Below are positions 37,724 to 53,221 of a DNA stretch of 64,000 bases, in pieces. The stretch is from Apostichopus japonicus. Its lineage: Eukaryota > Echinodermata > Holothuroidea > Aspidochirotida > Stichopodidae. Position 1 is the stretch's first letter; every line of letters begins with the position of its first letter. The DNA lies in NCBI RefSeq assembly GCF_037975245.1, contig NC_092578.1:17739821-17803820 (forward strand). Direction: 5' to 3'. Under the pieces are notes generated by a model, which saw nothing but the letters and a program-made list of their open reading frames with translations, did no database searches and was not told where the DNA came from. The position numbers and the translations under genes are program-made.

Positions 37724-38767
37724 CAGCAGACAAACCAGATAGCCAAATATGTTCTATGAATTTCTTTATGTATATATAGGTCCTACAGCGACAGCAAGAT
37801 GGAATCTTACGTGGACACATGTGCGGAAACGTTCAGCAGCTGTTAAAGTTCCCAAGATTAGCATCAGTCATGGGAGGGTGGTTTAACTTAAAGTAAAGAA
37901 ATGCTAATTAAAAATAATAATAATTAATTGTCATTTACGAGACCCTAACTGCATGAACCTACTTTTCCTTTTTTTCATGTCGCCTTCTGCAGACCCAACC
38001 GGACATTACATTGACATACAACGCGGTGTCCAAATGGAGACATTTAGTACAAGCTGCTGGTTATAAAGTTCCACTTTATCATTTAACTCTATAAATACAC
38101 GATTTGAAAGTATACTTTACTCTATCAGATAAGTTCTTCATGACTCCAGGAAATGGAACAACGGCAGATACTATCATGCAACATGTACTTTTAGCATTTG
38201 CATTACATAGTATAGGCTAAGTGTTGTTGACATTTCCATCAAATGTAATCAAAGTTGCAGCCCTTCTTCATTGTATAACCAACGTACTTTCTGAAGTCAT
38301 GGCTTTGAGTCGCGGGTGCAATTTTAGATACTTATTATCTGTCATTTAGTAGAGTCTCAAATAATCATGTATTGACGCCAACAAAACTGTCTCTCTCTCT
38401 AAACGCAATTTGAAGTGAGCATATCATTCCCAGTGCTGTTGACAGTTTGATTCACAAACTTCCATCAACATTGACAGAGGTTGCTATGTCGAGTATATAT
38501 CTGAAAGAATCTAATTTCGGTAGCGGATTATCCAATTCAGAAAACCTAACAAACATTCACGCTGTGAGATGTGCATCTATAGTTTAATAAAAATTAAACT
38601 TAAAAAAACAAAACTGTCAAAACAACAGGACTTCGACATCTTTGGACTTAACCAACTGTCAAAAGATTCGTTCTGATACATCCCTCAATTTGACCTGTAC
38701 AGCTAAAATAGTCTTTGAAATGCACATAACAAATGTCAAAACGATATGCCTTTGAGCGTTGCTACAA

Positions 38768-38768
<1 letters not shown>
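37721..38768. other. Intergenic stretch, no gene recognised
   Basis: No exon-like frame, tRNA motif or repeat partner recognised. Confidence 0.45.
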
Positions 38769-39048
<280 letters not shown>

Positions 39049-39059
39049 CGGAAATGAAC

Positions 39060-39090
39060 AAGACCAGGATGTGAGAGAGAGAGAGGTGGA
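39060..39090 (+). repeat. (GA)n-rich tract
   Basis: GTGAGAGAGAGAGAGGTGGAGAGGG. It explains the Ser-Leu-rich shadow frames on the minus strand. Confidence 0.8.
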
Positions 39091-40580
39091 GAGGGAAATA
39101 CTCTCTACAGAGGTTAGTAGGTAGTACGGTAACTTCAAAGTGTGAACAAGGTATTTCAACTCCCTGATGCGAAAGACATGCCAGACAAACGATTGACATG
39201 AAGCGAATGTAGATGCACCTTATACAAATAACATGTTAAAATCTTGGACAACAATAGCCTGCGGGGACGATAAGTGACAAGCAGTGTATGTATATGGCCG
39301 AGATGGAATGTAATTCAAGCCACGCCGCGCGTTGTCTCAAAAAGGATACATTTACCCCTGGCAGAGGAAAATGGTATTTGAAGGGGAAAAAAAGACAACA
39401 CTCAACAATGTGACATTCTTTCAATCAAATCTTTGTTGAAAAGGATAAGACCCAAAAAATGATTTCAGCTGTTTTTTTTTTCTGCCAGGGTTAGCTGACG
39501 TTTTGTAGCGTTATATTTCCAAAGGCGTAAACGGAACAATCGCGGCGGGAATATAATTCGATTAGTAACAGGTTGTGTTTGAAAACACATGCGAAAAACC
39601 GAGAAGCGGCGAACGTACAGAGAAAAAGAAAAGTTTTGAAGTAGAGGCTGTGGATGTGGACCATCGCATAGCCTCTCAAGATAAGCTTTTCCCCTTATCA
39701 CATTTCATTTAAGTAAATAAATAAAATGACGGCTTGGTCTATGTCTTCTTCCAAAGAAATTAAAAAAGTTGATATGAAAACTATTACGTAACATGCTGTG
39801 ATCATTACACTAAAATCATGTAAGATTACACACCCTCTTTCAGAACAGAAAATTCTTGTTCTTGTTAGGTGTGTGTACGCGCTTTGCAATTTCCATACTG
39901 CTTCAGAGTATAATTGTAATTAAAATAGCGCCATCTATTTTCCAGACTTCAACGTTTTCCATGTAAGAGATTATTACATCAATGATCAAGAAAAACAAGT
40001 ATAACCTGCAGTTATAACTCAAATATAATATGACGTCATTGTGACGCTACGTTTGAGGTATCTTTATCAATCATTATTTTTTTTGTCATTGACATTAATA
40101 TTTAATTGATATTTGCAATCTAAGAACACTGAGTGCAGAATCCACGAGGGTTACGAGTTATGGTAACTAATTATGACGGAGTGTGGACTTACTACAAGTC
40201 TGAATTGTAATCTTGTTACAACTCATAAAGTTCTTTTTTTTTTTAAAAAAGACACCAGTTTCATAGCAAAGGTGTATCTGTTCACCGAAAATTAATCGAC
40301 TGCATTGAACGTATATCGACACACGAAAGCCTATATCAGACAAGTTCTTTTGAAAGTAAGAAAGTAACCAAGAAAATGCAAAAATCACCGCACAAAATAG
40401 AGCCTGGGTACGAGATTCGAACAACTTGATGCACTCTCAACCCCCCAGTCCCCCTTACACCGAGATTGTAACCGTATGATCAGGAAGATGTTACGTGAGG
40501 GAAGTATCGCGAGTCCCTAAGAAAGGGAAGAGATACTACACTTGATCTAGGTTAAATTAAGGGTTGTTGAGCGATCTATA
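39091..40580. other. Intergenic stretch, no gene recognised
   Basis: A slightly GC-richer stretch near 39490-39700 has open minus-strand frames but no motif or consistent splice sites. Confidence 0.45.
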
Positions 40581-40588
40581 CTGTATAT
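40581..40588 (+). repeat. 8-bp target-site duplication, left copy
   Basis: CTGTATAT, repeated exactly at 40930-40937. Confidence 0.9.
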
Positions 40589-40929
40589 CAGGGGTTCCCT
40601 AACTGGGGTGCATGAACCCCCAGTGGTTGCGTGAGTCCATCCCAGGGGTTTCGTGAGACGTTTCTGAAAGTCAAAACTAGAGTACTTTTTGTTGAACTAA
40701 AATCTGATATATCATATAATTTAGTAATGTACAAAAGTCGTACCTATCGACAAACTCTACCATATTACACTATGAACTTGATCTTTTACGAAACACTGTT
40801 ATGCGTATTATAGTATAATAATGACTCAGATCGTGTCTCGAAAATTTGGGGGTTCGTGGACAACTCTGACACCCACAGGGGGTTCGTAAGGGAGGGACGG
40901 GGGGGGGAGATAAAGTTAGGGAAACCCTG
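40589..40929. mobile_element. hAT-type non-autonomous DNA transposon (MITE)
   Basis: 341 bp. The left end is CAGGGGTTCCCTAACTGGGG. The right end, reverse-complemented, is CAGGGTTTCCCTAACTTTAT, so the terminal inverted repeats match at most of the first 16 positions. A perfect 8-bp target duplication (CTGTATAT) flanks it. The CAGGGGTTCCC start and 8-bp duplication are the known signature of hAT elements. Just inside the ends are GAACCCCCAGTGG (left) and CACCCACAGGGGGTTCG (right), which extend the inverted symmetry. There is no transposase frame, so it would have needed a partner element. Confidence 0.93.
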
Positions 40930-40937
40930 CTGTATAT
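40930..40937 (+). repeat. 8-bp target-site duplication, right copy
   Basis: CTGTATAT, identical to 40581-40588. Confidence 0.9.
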
Positions 40938-42374
40938 ACTAAGTATATGAAAAGATCAGATATAACACGATTTGCCAACGTGGATGAGAAATACCAGAAT
41001 AGTGTGTGTAATCTGTTTTTACCTCCATGGTGTAATAGACGCTACTGATAGTACAGCTGTACTGCATACAACAACTTGCATCTTATCATTACCTATATAG
41101 GTAACATGATCCTCGTGCAGCTGTCAAAGCGATGCAAGATCTATACATATATTTTTCACTAATGTTCGGTGTTCTTTCAAAGCTTGTCACCTGCAGGTGT
41201 TTGGCAACATCTAAAGCCTACTCTTGTTATCTTGTAGTCTAAAATACAAAGGCGTGCGACACGCGTATTATCGCTGCTACTGCTCTTTATAGGTATAATG
41301 TTACAGCCTTAGTCTATGAGCTTATAGACTTTACACAGGATAGAAGAAAAGGGGGGGGGGGACTCGGACGGAGGAACCATCTGGGAAGCAAAAATGCATC
41401 AACTTAGGACAACTTATCATAGTTTGTCAATATCAACAAAGGTTTTGCAATAACATACCAGTGAAAAGATCTTTGCAATCATGTAAGTAAAAAAATGTTT
41501 GACACAAATCATATTTAGGCTACCTCAACGAAAACAATGAAACATTTTAGATATTTTTTTTTTCTTCTAAATTTTGCCTATAACTTCCCTCCAAGACTCT
41601 CTTGACACCTTGCAGGAAATTAAACATTCCATCCATTTCACATATTCTAAAGTGCTCGGATTATTTTGAAAATCGATATTGATGTATCGAACTATTATTT
41701 CCTGTTCGAAATATTATTTCCTGTTCGCATTTTTCTAGACTACGATATATCTATATGACATGTCTGCCATTAGTGTCACCTTTTAAAGTTCACTCGAAAA
41801 GACAAAATCCAAGACTCAAAACAATAATAATTTATTACAAAGCAACAAGAAATAGACCAAGGCGCTATAACTGACCTACCTACACTATGGATCAACTGAA
41901 GAATAGACACGTTAGTGACGTACTGTAATGATGTTGAAAAGTCACAGACATGTGGCAATCTATTGCCTACATCCCTAGCTTATTATTTGTTTCTCTTAGA
42001 TGCTTAGAACCTATATGCTTAGAACCTATACACATATCCCTGTGCACTTCAAAGCTGTATTTGAAAGGCGATTATAAAGCCAAAAAAAAAGTATTTCATT
42101 TCAAAGAGGTCAAACGTTGTAGCGTAGTTTTTCACGGCACAGCGATAATTTTGAATAATCAGTGCATTGTACAATCGATAAACGAAAACTGTAATTGGAT
42201 GAAATTTGGAGGCAATGAGAACATGAACAGATAAAAAAAGAGTATAAGTTATTGCTTGTTATATAGCATTAGAAGATGTATCCATTATTCGGCAGAACGG
42301 AAATCAGCTTCCTTTATTTGAGCTACTTCAGCAGCAGTTAAACACATATATTGAACTATAGTTATCTATAGTTC
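40938..42374. other. Intergenic stretch, no gene recognised
   Basis: A G12 run at about 41350-41361. A perfect two-copy tandem of ATGCTTAGAACCTAT (15 bp) lies at 42000-42029. The 94-codon plus frame at 41950 spans that duplication and has no motif. Confidence 0.5.
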
Positions 42375-42391
42375 AACAGATGTATATATTG

Positions 42392-42422
<31 letters not shown>

Positions 42423-42545
42423 TTGTGTACACAATGTATATATACACAGATGTATAAATATATATAGATAGATATATATATATATACATAATGTATATAT
42501 ACACAGATGTCTATATATATATATAAATATAAATATATCTATATG
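42375..42545. repeat. Imperfect TA/ACACAGATGT repeat block
   Basis: TA-rich with two copies of ATGTATATATACACAGATGT (about 42435 and 42490) separated by TA and GATA units. It is an amplified compound microsatellite. Confidence 0.85.
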
Positions 42546-45964
<3,419 letters not shown>

Positions 45965-47035
45965 GCAACGATCTTACGGATGGGTTGATCATGAATTCGT
46001 CCTAAGAAAGTATAAGAGAAAATGTGGCACTTTTTAATTTCCCCCCTTTTTGCGCCTTCTTCTTTCAGGCATCTGGACAATAATTATACTTACCCAAATA
46101 CAAACAACATACACATCCAGGCCTACTATATATACCTGCTTGTCAACAGGTCTTCATTTTGCGCCCATATATCCACTCACTACAAGATATAAACCGCTGA
46201 CGTGCCCCGCGGGATTTGGGGTTAATGCATCAGTCTAAACGATGCTTTAAATGATGAATTATTCATGAGTTTTATTCAGATTCATTTCAAAAGGTGCTTT
46301 TACCCGAGGCTTGATTTTCTTTGGCGTAAATGGGGAAAAAAAAATAATGTCTCAATTTTACGGACAAAAGTCAAGTGATGAAAATGCTGGACTATATAGT
46401 TTCTCAAGACTCCCTTTTTACTGAAAGTCTATCTAAACGAAGACAAAATTGTCTGAGTCTGAACGAAAATTGTTCAAAAACCCTATAATCTGTCACTTTC
46501 TCGAACGCATGCAGTTTTGTGTTGGTACTTGATCGGCAATCAAAGCAGTTCAATTTTGATTTTCGCTTCAACGACGTTAATGTTTTTCACTTCATCAAAG
46601 TCGTCGTATAACCTGTTTATGTGTGGATGAACGATTTTTATAAAAGAGCTAGCTAGCAAAATGTATAATAATAAACTGAGGGTGGGCACGGAAGTGCTAT
46701 AAAGCCGCTGCACGTTTGTTCACGCTAAACGGATTTCAATAAACTTACCTATATGTGATATGTTAAACTAAGTATATAGCATATGTCTCCATTTTACATC
46801 AATTGAAATAATCTTGCTTGACTTGAGTACATTTCAAGCCTAATACATCCGTCTAGAAACGACGGATACAAGATATTTTCAACGGGTGTTTTGTAATTAG
46901 TTGTAAATAAAAGACAGTCCCTGTTTTGATTGCAATTTGAACGGCAATTTGGGTGTATTTCGGTTACATGCAGGTCGGGCGGGGGGGGGGGGGGAGTGGG
47001 GTGGGGTGAACTCCTTCCAGATCATTGATCAATAT
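45965..47035. other. Intergenic stretch, no gene recognised
   Basis: Unique sequence. A G-rich tract (GCGGG, G13, GTGGGGTGGGG) lies at 46977-47008. Confidence 0.5.
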
Positions 47036-47199
47036 CGCGCATGCGATGAAGAAGAGCATGAGTTGTGAAATAACCCGACTGAATACAAACATGTATTTCT
47101 GATTGAATAATAATTCCCATTATAAATCCAAGAATGTGAATAGCACGCGTAGCTACGCCTTCACATATTTTTATGTTATGCGTTAAGAAAACTAACCCA

Positions 47200-47785
47200 A
47201 TTGATTGTGGCCATGTGTTACGCATATCACCCCATTGGATGTGGTCATGCGTTACCATAATTATCACCCAACTAAATATGAATATGCGCTGCACATACTG
47301 ACCAATTAAATGTGTTCATGTGTACATGCACTGCATGTGATACAGTATGTGATCATTCGTTGCGCATACTACCCAATCGAGCGTGATCATGCGTTGCTCA
47401 TACTACCCAATCGAACGTGATCATGCGTTGCGCATACTACCTAATCGAGCGTGATCATGCGTTGCTCATACTACCCAATCGAACGTGATCATGCGTTGCG
47501 CATATTACCCAATCAAATGTGTAAATGTGTGTACATGTACTGCATGTGATACAGTATGTGATCATGCGTTGCCAGTATTACCCAACCGAACGTGATCATG
47601 CATCGATCATGCGTTGCGCATACTACCCAATCAAATGTGTTCATGTGTGTACATGCACTGCAGGTGATACAGTATGTGATCATGCGTTGCCAGTATTACT
47701 CAACCGAACGTGATCATGCATTGATAATGCGTTGCACATTCTACCCAACCGAACATTATCATGCGTTGCGCTTAATCACAAATAA
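47200..47785 (+). repeat. 34-bp minisatellite with higher-order units
   Basis: The basic unit contains ACCCAATCGA, GCGTGATCATGCG and TTGCGCATACT and is 34 bp, clearest from 47340 to 47515 (about five units alternating TTGCGCATACT and TTGCTCATACT). To the right, units alternate with a different phrase containing GTGTACATGCACTGCA and GTGATACAGTATGTGATCAT (about 47320, 47530, 47645), so a larger unit has also been copied. To the left (47200-47310), units are diverged. Each unit carries two small palindromes, TGATCA and ATGCG-TTG-CGCAT. The open frames on both strands result from the repeat. Confidence 0.93.
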
Positions 47786-47790
47786 ATGCG

Positions 47791-48248
47791 ATGCCAGTAT
47801 ATAGTGTTACCCAACTGAAAAAAACAAACATTATCTGCATAAGTGTATAAAGTTCACAGATGGACATCGGGAGAGAAAGCTTCATGGACTGAAGTACATT
47901 TACAAGTGTGTTTTCTAGATTATTAATAGACTTACGTTTTCATCGAAAATTCAGGCCTCACGAAACCTAGATTTACGATACATCGGAATTGATCTTTTTA
48001 GTGAAAGTATTTTGATTCCGTCAAGATGTGCTTTCTACGGTTGTCATCACTGCCTTAAGTTTTTTAGATAAAGACGACCCAAAAAAAAGCAAAAAAATAG
48101 AAGGTAAAAAGCAAAAGGTTAAAGAGAGCCTCTGGGAGCAGATAGGTATCATAGTCGCCTCATATGAAGGGTTAAGCCTGAACAAATAAAACCTTTCACG
48201 GACACAGAAGGGAAAACAACTTTTCAGTGTATATGGCAGTCATCTGAA
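47791..48248. other. Intergenic stretch, no gene recognised
   Basis: No structure seen apart from an A-rich patch near 48080-48115. Confidence 0.45.
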
Positions 48249-48370
48249 GGAAGACATGGTTTTCCAGATGGGTTTACGACTTTATACAAAAGTAAATGTG
48301 GGAGTACGCAGTGGACATGGAAGACATGGTTTTCCAGATGGGTTTACGACTTTATACAAAAGTAAATGTG
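48249..48370 (+). repeat. 70-bp tandem duplication, nearly identical copies
   Basis: The same 52 bases, starting GGAAGACATGGTTTTCCAGA and ending AAAAGTAAATGTG, occur at 48249-48300 and 48319-48370 with no difference. GGAGTA follows the first and TGGAGTA the second. Perfect identity suggests a recent duplication. Confidence 0.95.
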
Positions 48371-48606
48371 TGGAGTATAGCAGTATAGTATACAACTATA
48401 TCATGATAACAGTATAAAGTAGCTCCACTTGAGAAATATCATCATCGTCGACAACAGAACAGATTAGAACAAAGTGGAAAGCCAGCATCACAGTTTGTTC
48501 GTTCGGATAAAATGAAACTTATGTAAAACTCATCTTTTTTCTTCTGAGTTAGAAGTTCAGTTCTGAATTGAATGGCATTCCGGTCACTCCCCAAACTACA
48601 CTGTAA

Positions 48607-48632
48607 CCAGGGAGTTCCATAACAACTCCCTG
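48607..48632. repeat. CAGGGAGTT...AACTCCCTG palindrome, site 1
   Basis: CCAGGGAGTTCCATAACAACTCCCTG. It is the same palindrome as at 62747-62775 but lacks three bases (GTT) of the left arm. Confidence 0.8.
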
Positions 48633-49200
48633 CTGTAACTATACACCCGAAATAAGAGACGTTTATCTTTATAAATCATTCGGTTTTCATATATAGGCAG
48701 GCGAACAACGGTGACATATGTTTCTTTGACGAAGTCCGTGCACAAAGCACCGAGAGCACTTGGAATGTATTGTCTTTGTACAACACCAACAAACTTAACA
48801 AATAAAATATTGCGCAACACAGTTTCCTATTGCTTTGGGCGTTCCTCCTTATGTATATTCCACCCACCCACCCACCACCCCCCCCCTACGCCCAACGCCA
48901 TACATGTTACCATTCACGACAGTTTTATGGGCTATTATAGCAGAATACTTCTCAAAAAAGCGGCAAGTTCTTAGCTAAGAACAGGTCCGCGGGAAAGAAC
49001 GCGAGAATTCGAAAAGCTCTTAAAAGACGGAAGCTGAATAAATTAATACCTTAGTTTTACTTTCACTGAGAAACAAATATAACATGAATGGAATCCTCAG
49101 ACTTAATTGCATCTTTAACAAAGTGCAGCGCTGTTATGTGGAGAAGGCGAAAAAATAGTGTATATATATATATTATGTATATTAAAGGCCAGATATCGTG
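48633..49200. other. Intergenic stretch upstream of the first exon
   Basis: A (CCCA)n / C9 tract lies at 48866-48892. A short TA run lies at 49162-49173. No gene recognised. Confidence 0.5.
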
Positions 49201-49231
49201 ATTTTTGGTGGGAGGCGTACAATTAATTCAC

Positions 49232-49243
49232 TGCCCATGCGCG
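49232..49243. promoter_or_regulatory. NRF1-like site upstream of the first exon
   Basis: TGCCCATGCGCG matches 11 of 12 positions of the NRF1 consensus YGCGCAYGCGCR (a C where G is expected at the fourth position). It lies about 200 bp upstream of the ATG at 49442, where a 5'UTR or core promoter is expected. There is no direct evidence for the transcription start. Confidence 0.35.
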
Positions 49244-49441
49244 GTTATTGGAATACCAAGCTCGGAAAACCGTTGCCGAAAAGTTTCGATAGCCGATATG
49301 TGTACGATATTGTACACACTGTTGTGTATATACGCTGTGTGTACAACTATATATGGTGTACCCATCTCAGCACCACTAGACCTGTATATGGACTCTCGCA
49401 TAGTATAATTTTTCTGACAGGCTGCACTGTCCGTTATAGCT

Positions 49442-49719
49442 ATGGAGAGTGTTGGAGCGGGTGCACCTCCTCCTAAAAGACCAAGAGGAAGACCTCCGAG
49501 TGGTAATCCTTCAGCGAAACGAGCTTATAGTCTCGATCGGGCCAAACGTGAGGGCACAAGAGTGTACCTTTTAGATTCTTTTCCTTCTTGGGTACAACAA
49601 AAGAAAGAATTTGAAACTTCATCTGGAGATGGTGAAGCTGGAAAGAAATCGTCGCATGCGGAGTTTTCCAACCACCTACTGAAACATCACAGCGACAGAC
49701 TGTGTCGTTTATGTAAAAG
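49442..49719 (+). CDS. First coding exon of an AT-hook protein, product unknown
   Basis: The best coding feature in the window. The ATG has a good context (GCTATGG) and the frame runs 92 codons plus two bases to AAAAG|GTAAGA, a consensus donor (GT at 49720-49721); the stop at 49721 lies beyond it. Residues 12-19 (KRPRGRPP) contain the RGRP core of an AT-hook, which binds the minor groove of AT-rich DNA. Residues 36-83 (REGTRVYLLDSF, W50, K54, then SHAEFSNHLLKHH) resemble an N-terminal module I know from large invertebrate and fish families of uncharacterised, partly transposase-related proteins. That is from memory and uncertain. The exon ends CRLCK, which could begin a Cys-rich finger completed in the next exon. 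GC content is clearly above the flanks. Downstream exons were not found in the remaining 14 kb. It could be a host nuclear protein or a domesticated transposon gene. Confidence 0.72.
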
Positions 49720-52202
49720 GTAAGATTTCTTTTTTGACACATAACCAAATGATTAGGCAAGTGCATTACTGCAAATTTAAAAAAAAAAAGTAAGCAGTTG
49801 TCCCATGAATTATTGAGAGTACATCACAGTAAAGTAAAGGTTTGGGTTTGGCCTATAGCTTCTGTGACTATAGGTTAGGGCCCATAGGCTTACCTAGCTT
49901 TATGATGGATTATAGGCTATAGTAGGCCCCAAACAACTGCGAAGCGATATATGCTAAGTGTGAATGAAACAAAATACCAATATAAAGCCCGCCAAAAGAT
50001 GTTGTATAACATTAGTGTATACCATGTATGTATAAACAAATCTATACCACCGACAGACAACAAAGCGTAATCAATTAATCGGTTAATTAATTATTCAATC
50101 AGTCAAGTAATTAATTGATCAACCAAGCAATAAGTCGATAAATGCTGAAAGCATACCACTAACAACCGAGCAATACCTTTTGAAAGCTGTGAAAAGACGC
50201 GGCGTGCATTAATTATACTTGACTTGTGTTTTTTCTTCTACTTTTGATGAAAAACATCGATAAAAGAACATAAAGGCGGCATGATGACATTAAAATCTAA
50301 ACCTGCGGCAGTAATAAAATTTCATCTCTAATCGTAAAGATCATCAGATGCAAATGATGTAAAGTAACAACAAAACAAAAATTGTGTTTTGTTTTTACAT
50401 TTTTTTTGTTGGGGCGGGGGGGGGGGGGGATATAACGAGGGAAATGATCTGGTTCATTTGTTTTTCAATTTACCCTAAAAGGTATTTTATCACCGTTTTT
50501 ATGACGCTCGGGCATCAGTGCGACCGTCTTACTTAGATGTCCCTGAAGACAACTCTGGCTCTAAGAGGAACAAACATCCTCTCATGTATGATATATACGA
50601 TCTTTCCAATTGTGTTCATCCTCTTTTAGGATTAATTCGGTATTTTATTGTTTTAATTTTTTCTTGGTTACATCTTCTTCTTCTTCTTCTTGTTTGTCTT
50701 CGCCATTAAGCAGTCGATTAGAAATTGAGATCATTGCATGCCCGTTGTGACATCCGCATATGTTAGCCATTAAAAGTGGGCTCTTAAAAGCATGGGAAGC
50801 TGCCGGCATGCCCGGCACACTTCTGTAGGATCCGTCTACATCTCTTATTTCTCAAAGACTACACACGTTAAGATGAGCGTAGAATGAATATTCATACAAA
50901 CCGTTGAAAGACGGAAGAAAACGGACAATTATTTGTGCCGGTCGGTGATGACTTTTTAGTTTATTCGGATTTGTTTTTAGGGAGGGAGTGACAAGTTGAA
51001 ACCATGTGGGATAGGGAGGCCACTAAAAGGTGCAGATACCTGTTGTGATTTATATAAATTTACTGTAAAAAACAGACGCTTTCGGTAGGAAATGGGAAAA
51101 ACCCATTTCAGAGATTCAATATAACTGTCCTGTTTTGATCGATCGTCATGATCAAAATGACATTTGTCTTGCTAAGTTGCTATGATCGCATTTTTACCTG
51201 TTAAATCACTATTTTAAGGTATTCAATAAAGGCTCAATGCTTTATAGATAAGTCTGCAGGTTCTCATAGAGTTTAAATCATAAGCAAATCCAGCCATCAA
51301 TAACTTGTCTTGACCAACTCTCTCAAAATTCAAAATGGACAAATCTTAATCCATTCGAGACACATCGTATATAGTCACAATGATCGTTTACGAACGAGAC
51401 ATTTTCGTAAAGCACGCCACCATTTTTATCAACCGTATTGAAAATAATTCACATCACGGTTAGTAAGCATTAGTTGATTGGTTCAATCATTTTGGTGGCA
51501 AAATCTTCGGCTCGTTTTGCTTGAAATATTTCTCTCCATTTTACCTTCTGTCTGTTTTTTTTTTTCTTTTGCTTTTTTTTCCGTTGTTTAATCATTTATA
51601 GCCAAAGTTTACGAGCCATATCAAATATTGACTCATTCATCAAATTTTGTCTCCATCACAGAACACATCATTTCGACCGTGAAAGGAACGAACACAGAGA
51701 TAATCCTTCTGGATGTGGTCATGGCATTAGTAATTAAGAGCTATTTAGTATTTACAAGCTATAACTTATGCAACGATTTCCGTTATAAAACGGCTTCGCC
51801 TTTCATAAAACATTATTCGGATTTTATAGCATAAAACAAACTAATTAAACACTGAATTCTTCAAAGTCTTTCATCACATCCAATTATTTTTTGGAAAATA
51901 GTAGAACAGAATTTTTCTTTCGATCACTATTTTAACGAAGGAAACATCACGAAATCAGGTTTGTCTATTTTGATATTGATTGAAGGGGGGGGGGGAAGTG
52001 CCATGAAAGGGGAAAGGGTGTCTGGTACATATACCCCTCCCCTTTGAGACTGCGTTACTTAGTGAAGAGTAAATAATACAGCTCACATATATTCTCACAT
52101 ATTTGCATGTATATGTAACCATGGCAACACGCCGTTAAAATAATGCCCAAGTAGTGAAAGGTATTTCCACTTGGTAGTTTGTTACTGCAAGAAGCATAGC
52201 TC
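49720..52202. other. Presumed start of intron 1; no further exon recognised
   Basis: If the donor at 49720 is used, this is intron. It contains TTAATTAA-rich sequence (50070-50125), a G-run (G12, about 50416-50428), CTT repeats (50673-50690) and a G9 run (about 51986-51994). No acceptor-donor pair with an open frame in the right phase stood out. Confidence 0.45.

Positions 52203-52243
<41 letters not shown>
52203..52243. repeat. (TA)n microsatellite
   Basis: About 19 TA units. Confidence 0.95.
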
Positions 52244-52245
<2 letters not shown>

Positions 52246-52617
52246 GGTATTTTAATATGATTGCACATAGCATTAACCACAACACGATACGATGGAAGGA
52301 TGCCTAGCAGCTATATTTTCTTTCATGATCATTTATTTTAAACTGAAGGATGTTTCTTAGAGATGGTAATAATATACAGCAGAGCCCTAAATTCAGGTAG
52401 CTTTCTTCAAGGATAAAAAAAAGCAAATATTAAAGAAACTTCTTTCTTCCGCTTTCATCACTCGATTCCTTTACTGTTTACGCAAAAAAAATGCAATTCC
52501 GGCTAGAAGGCGGCTTTGTTTCCCCGTCTAGCTTTAAAACTTGATGTGTTAGTACTTTTCATAACATTCTTTATAGTTCGTCAAGTCATTAACAAGGAAT
52601 ATGTATAACAAATACAT

Positions 52618-52700
52618 ATGTATGGGTGCGTGCACGGGTGTATGTGTGTATGTATGTACGTACGTACGTACGTGTGGACGTATGTATGTATGTACGTATA
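52618..52700. repeat. (TATG)n/(TACG)n microsatellite
   Basis: GTATGTATGTACGTACGTACG and related units on both sides of a GTGTGGACG interruption. Same composition as the tract at 24111-24170. Confidence 0.9.
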
Positions 52701-52945
52701 TATACCGAAATACAGATATTTCCAAAGTCTCAAGTACTGTCGGAACAACTACAGAGAGCTGGCATTGTATGTTTTAACATGTTTAATATGTCCATATATT
52801 AGCAGATTGGTGCAATACTATACAACAAGAATTATTTAATTGTAAATTAACATAAAACGCAAATGAAATTACGGCGAAGTCATATTAAGTTCACATTTCC
52901 CTACAGACCCAAATATCTTATGTGTGTTGCCAAACATCAAACGCT

Positions 52946-53221
52946 TCAAACAGTTATGTTCGGTGTGTAGCCATTTTCTTTTTCTTTCCTTTCAATAACA
53001 AAAAGAAAATCAATATTTTTTTCAGGGTAAATAATTATCAGAACATGCTCGTCTGGGAGACCTTTGTCTATAGCCTCGAATGCTTGTTTATTACTCTTGT
53101 TCGTGTATTGTCCAACCGGGAATTGGGTAACATACTTGTTCCATAATGTATGAGACATTTCCAAATCACATAATTTAGTATAATCGACTTTGTTTTCTCT
53201 AACTCCTTTTTTTTGTTGCAA
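52946..53221 (-). pseudogene. Possible decayed transposase-like fragment
   Basis: A minus-strand open frame of about 90 codons without an ATG at its start (first codon TTG). The central part reads LWNKYVTQFPV, then NKSNKQAFEAIDKGLP, then DEHVLIIIYPEKN. The spacing resembles a segment found in many uncharacterised invertebrate transposon-related proteins, in which F..Y...FP, a conserved Gln and a hydrophobic strand precede a DFSENY-type acidic motif. Here that motif would be YPEKNI, so the acidic residue is lost. The match is from memory and short. The frame ends in Lys-Glu-rich sequence and a stop. If real, it is a remnant only. Confidence 0.25.

Noticed and set aside
47022-47294. 90-codon minus-strand frame rich in His, Ile and Thr
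   Set aside because: It overlaps the diverged left part of the minisatellite and the frame follows the repeat.
47200-47785. CRISPR-like array because of regular repeats
   Set aside because: Units are contiguous without unique spacers and the window is eukaryotic; it is a minisatellite.
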